Positions 60,781 through 64,000 of a stretch of DNA of 64,000 nucleotides are shown piece by piece. The position numbers and the translations under genes are program-made. Source of the DNA: Sabethes cyaneus (lineage: Eukaryota > Arthropoda > Insecta > Diptera > Culicidae); assembly GCF_943734655.1 (NCBI RefSeq), contig NC_071355.1, positions 54,026,949 through 54,090,948 of the forward strand. Reading direction: 5' to 3'. The notes under the pieces are model-generated. The model was not told the origin of the DNA and searched no databases. It worked only from the letters and a program-made list of their open reading frames with translations. Within the stretch, counting starts at the first letter, position 1. Every line of letters begins with the position of its first letter.

Positions 60781-61216
60781 TTTTATTACGTTCCTCTACT
60801 GGTTATCACGACCAATTTCATAAAACCGCAAATAAAACTATTAACTCCACCAGCACTTTTTGACGACCGCTATAAAACTGCCTTCCGACCAAGTGGCCCA
60901 CTCTTCAGAAGATTTTTAAACCTTTTTAAGAATCATAAGCTATAATAAGTTATAAGCTCAACTTGTAACACGCACTGCTGAAAGCAGCAATAAAACCGAT
61001 TAAGCTTTCACTGCTTGACAGCTACCGCTATAATTCAATAAATCTTTTCGCTTTTCGCTTTGGTAAAAAGCTAAGTCAGTCAAACAGCTTTGTTAACTTA
61101 AAAATGTATATCCGCGAGCATAAAAGTTAAAGTTTTACTGACAGATCATCCTGATCGATTTGATTTATAGCGACCACAATAAAATATTCCATAGAATGAA
61201 TAATAAATTTTCAGCA
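60781..61216. other. Non-coding stretch
   Basis: A 106-codon frame (60625-60945) is the complement of the mariner scrap plus AT-rich sequence; not a gene. Confidence 0.45.
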
Positions 61217-62246
61217 GTCTCCGTAGTTGTGCAGCAAATGCAAATTAAATTTTATCGAACATACTGCTTTGATGGGCGGATAAAATCAAGACGCCATCGA
61301 AATTTTTCAATTTATGAAAACAAGCTGCTTTAACAAAATAAAGGTATTCAATTAGTCAATCTCAATTGCTATCAAAATCATTTTAGTCTCTTCCTGTGCC
61401 ATGAAAACCAATTGATAATAAATTTCTGCAACACACTTTGCTTTGATAAACTTTCGTTTGCGAGCTAATAATAATTCTAGAATATGGCAACATGACCTAA
61501 CATAAAACAATGATTTCGGTAATATAATAGCCATAATAAATCTAATTTGCCATAGTGTTACCGATTCATTAGCTCCATAACACTAACAGATTTATTACGG
61601 TTGGACAAGCAACCGCAATAAGATTAATTATGATTGGAGGACCATATTGTATTGCTACGCTCCAAGTAAACCAAGTTTTCAAGAGATATGACGCAGCCAA
61701 CTAGTTTTATCGTGATAACATAGGCAACCACAACGAATTTGCATCAATAACCGTTTTATTGTGGTTTTATGGCCAGCTATAGGTAACATTTTACTTGTAT
61801 CATCTTGGTATTGCGCAACACCATAATAAAATCCGAGTTAATGATTAATACTGTGATAAAACCTTTATAAAATTCAAATAAAACCAAGCGGCTTAGATTT
61901 GTTACTCGGGCTGTCGCCTTAAATATCCAAAAAAATTCTACGCACCTAGCAGTCGCTTAGGAGGTGTTTAAAACAGAATATCAATACTTCCTGTAAACCA
62001 CAGAGCTCGACATTTTCATAATAGTAAACAATAAAGTTTATCCATAAAATAAAAAGCGACATTATCCAAAGATTATTGAGTGATATCTAGCGTCTCTCAA
62101 ACCACCGACATCAGCCTGTCCTATGAAACACTCACAACAGCTAGCGCCATCTCTTAGGCACGGACCAGGCTAGATGCGAACCAGATTTATGCTTCCGATC
62201 AAAAAGTCTCCGTAGTTGTGCAGCAAATGCACATTAAATTTTATCG
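61217..62246. repeat. 41-bp direct repeats about 1 kb apart
   Basis: GTCTCCGTAGTTGTGCAGCA plus 21 more bases at 61217-61257 recurs at 62206-62246 with one difference. The 948 bases between have no recognised coding or inverted ends. They are rich in ATAATAAAA/CCG-type words. Confidence 0.85.
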
Positions 62247-62394
62247 TATTATGTGTTTTTAAAACCATAGCAAGAGTGTATAGTGTAAAAACGCAAAATG
62301 TTGCCCGCAGATGATGAGTGAAAACCAGTAAGTAGCTCGAAACGTACGGAGCCGACTGTTTCCCGGCAGAACACTACAAATATGATGAAAAAAC

Positions 62395-62468
62395 TGGCTG
62401 GTGGTGTAATTGGAAACGCACTCGACGTGAGATTGAGACTGGTGGGTTCAAATCCCACCTGAACAGTC
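62395..62468 (+). repeat. tRNA-like sequence, SINE head or tRNA pseudogene
   Basis: GGTGGTGTAATTGG fits box A and GGTGGGTTCAAATCCCACC gives a strong T-arm with box B. The acceptor arms do not pair and the anticodon arm is irregular, so a working tRNA is unlikely. Confidence 0.55.
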
Positions 62469-62619
62469 AATTATTTTTCACAATTTGCATATCATTTTTC
62501 CCAAGTCTCCCAGTGTTCGTTGTTCACAAAAATACATTTACTTCTTTACATGAAGTACATGATAAAAAATGACTAGCATTTCATTCGACAATTTCCAAGA
62601 TTTGGGAGCCTCCGGAGTG

Positions 62620-62745
62620 CATGGAAGGAGTAAGTTAATCCGTTTACAAAAAGGGCGATCGACGTAATTGTTGTAATTATGACTGTATTACGTTAATAAC
62701 GTAACCTATAAGATGCTCACTCAAATTCGTTTATCTGAAGATAGT
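62620..62745 (+). mobile_element. LINE reverse transcriptase fragment
   Basis: CMEGVS (with stop), VYKKGDRRNCCNYDCITLIT and, in another frame, YKMLTQIRL align with the block WMEGVVCLIYKK...CNYRGITLVN at 23.2 kb. Confidence 0.85.
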
Positions 62746-63184
62746 AGGATGATTCGTTACCCAGCCAGCACCAACTCGTATATCAATGTACGAAAATTAT
62801 CGTAAATATCTCTTAACAAATTCGAATTCGTAAATAAAGCCTAATAAAGCGTGAGCAACTTGATATTCTATCGTAAAAGATGCTATTAGCTGACAAACAT
62901 TCGATTTTCAGTACAAAGTTGTATAGCTGCATGTAGCTAGTCACGCTTAATCGGATCTTATCGCATTGAAATACTTATATAAGTGTATCGCTCAAAATTA
63001 TTCCTCAGTGCGGAGATCGCCTCCAAAATGGTACGGATAAGCGGCTTTTGCGCGTCGAATATGATTTTGTTGGATACATATCAGTACGTAACTCTTATTT
63101 GCAATCTAATTATACATATGAAAAGGCTGACTGAGTAAGCAGTCTTTTCCGCAATGTTATAAATCCTTCAGAGATACCTGGAAT

Positions 63185-63330
63185 ACAACGAGGCCACACA
63201 TCATATTTTCATCGATTTCAAGGCAGCACACGATACAGTCGAATGCACAGTTATTGCAAATAATAAACAATTACTGATTCCCGAATAAATTGACGTGGCA
63301 GATCAAAGCTACTTTGAAACGAGTACTACG
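63185..63330 (+). mobile_element. LINE reverse transcriptase fragment
   Basis: ATHHIFIDFKAAHDTVECTV (63193-63252) is the palm block of the same LINE family. It is followed by a PE(stop)IDV and ADQSYFETS stretch in shifted frame. Together with 62620-62745 it is probably one copy broken by about 440 bases of other sequence. Confidence 0.85.
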
Positions 63331-64000
63331 TTGGCATTGTGTGGGATTTGCCGGTTTAAGATCTCTGCCAAAGAAGAGCCAGGAAAATACGATTCCACCT
63401 GCACCTGCGCAATACGTTTCAATCGCACGCCAAAATAACCAGTATTTTTCCAGCAAAGGCCAGAGGAGGACAACCTGAGCACCAAATGAACAAAAACGTG
63501 CCTAAAATTTTCTTACTAGAAAGAAGCACACAAGTTTTGAACAAAAGCTGAGTGCTTTGAAAATTCAATGGTACATTTTTCATGGAGTTACTGAATATTA
63601 CTTTTTTTTGTGAATTTTCCAGCCCATGTAATTTTATGCTAAACTTGCAATTCTGAGCATGCAGGGTACTTCTCTACATATGTGTTGGTAAGAGGAAATG
63701 CTTATCAACTTAGGGATTAAATGCCTCAAAAAAGTGTTTCATTAGTTTCACTGTGCCTGGTTTTTAGTGTCAGATATTGTGAATCATTGTTAACGTGTGA
63801 CTGTTGTATAAAAAATTATCTTCATTAAACTCCCCAAAAAATTGAAACTGTTTCGCGGTTGCCGGTGTTCCTAATTTAATTTTATCCTAATCATTCATGA
63901 GATCAAATTATTATTCTCAATTTTCTTTGCTGGTGTTGACGTGTTGAAGTTCTGAGTAGTTCATTGGGAGGGAATTCAGCATCAGTTGCTGTCGCGCCTC
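63331..64000. other. Non-coding stretch to window end
   Basis: AT-rich; no element or coding signal beyond a 62-codon frame that continues from the LINE fragment. Confidence 0.4.

Noticed and set aside
61217..62246. Target-site duplication around a 1 kb insertion
   Set aside because: 41 bases is far longer than normal duplications, so only a direct repeat is claimed.
62395..62468. tRNA gene
   Set aside because: Strong T-arm only; acceptor and anticodon arms do not pair.

Overview
This is a eukaryotic, AT-rich, very repeat-rich window, most likely from an insect and probably a mosquito. That assignment rests on the element mix: tRNA-derived SINEs, R1-, Jockey/CR1- and LINE-type retroposons, BEL/Pao, Tc1/mariner remnants and abundant TA-flanked MITEs. 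It is an inference, not a database match. I see no bacterial gene organisation, rRNA, convincing tRNA gene or CRISPR.

The only host-gene sequence I can defend is two exons on the + strand (17900-18169 and 26490-26617). Each has clean AG/GT splice signals, and they join in the same codon phase. They encode the juxtamembrane segment, one transmembrane helix and part of the cytoplasmic tail of a single-pass cell-surface protein, plausibly an immunoglobulin-superfamily (sidestep-like) adhesion receptor. The intron between them is about 8.3 kb. The gene continues beyond the window on both sides, so most or all of the window reads as the interior of one large gene loaded with transposable elements.

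Layout. 0-15.4 kb: a foldback MITE (41-375); a 2.1 kb terminal-inverted-repeat element (591-2689); a 16-bp tandem array; LINE debris; a 2.2 kb foldback element inserted in a LINE endonuclease reading frame (8842-11048); a 34-bp tandem array; purine-rich low-complexity DNA; a second foldback element; and an almost perfect 284-bp palindrome (15083-15366). 15.4-29 kb: mostly unique intronic DNA around the two exons, with 123 perfect GTT units, a decayed BEL/Pao integrase, a LINE reverse transcriptase remnant and SINEs.

29-38 kb: MITEs, a reverse-strand LINE, a mariner remnant interrupted by a complete 901-bp Tc1-like element, a 1.1 kb TA-flanked element, an inverted MITE pair and a hAT-like end. 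38-50 kb: unique DNA, a 4.2 kb pyrimidine-rich array with internal duplications, SINEs and a mariner pseudogene. 50-64 kb: a nearly full-length but dead R1-clade retrotransposon, a Jockey/CR1 remnant, small LINE fragments and a small MITE.

The elements record a layered insertion history: insertions within insertions can be read base by base in two places. A short stem-loop followed by CGAAA recurs at five loci with a changed but still paired stem, which suggests a selected RNA structure carried by repeats. Every transposon coding region seen is broken by stops, frameshifts or deletions.
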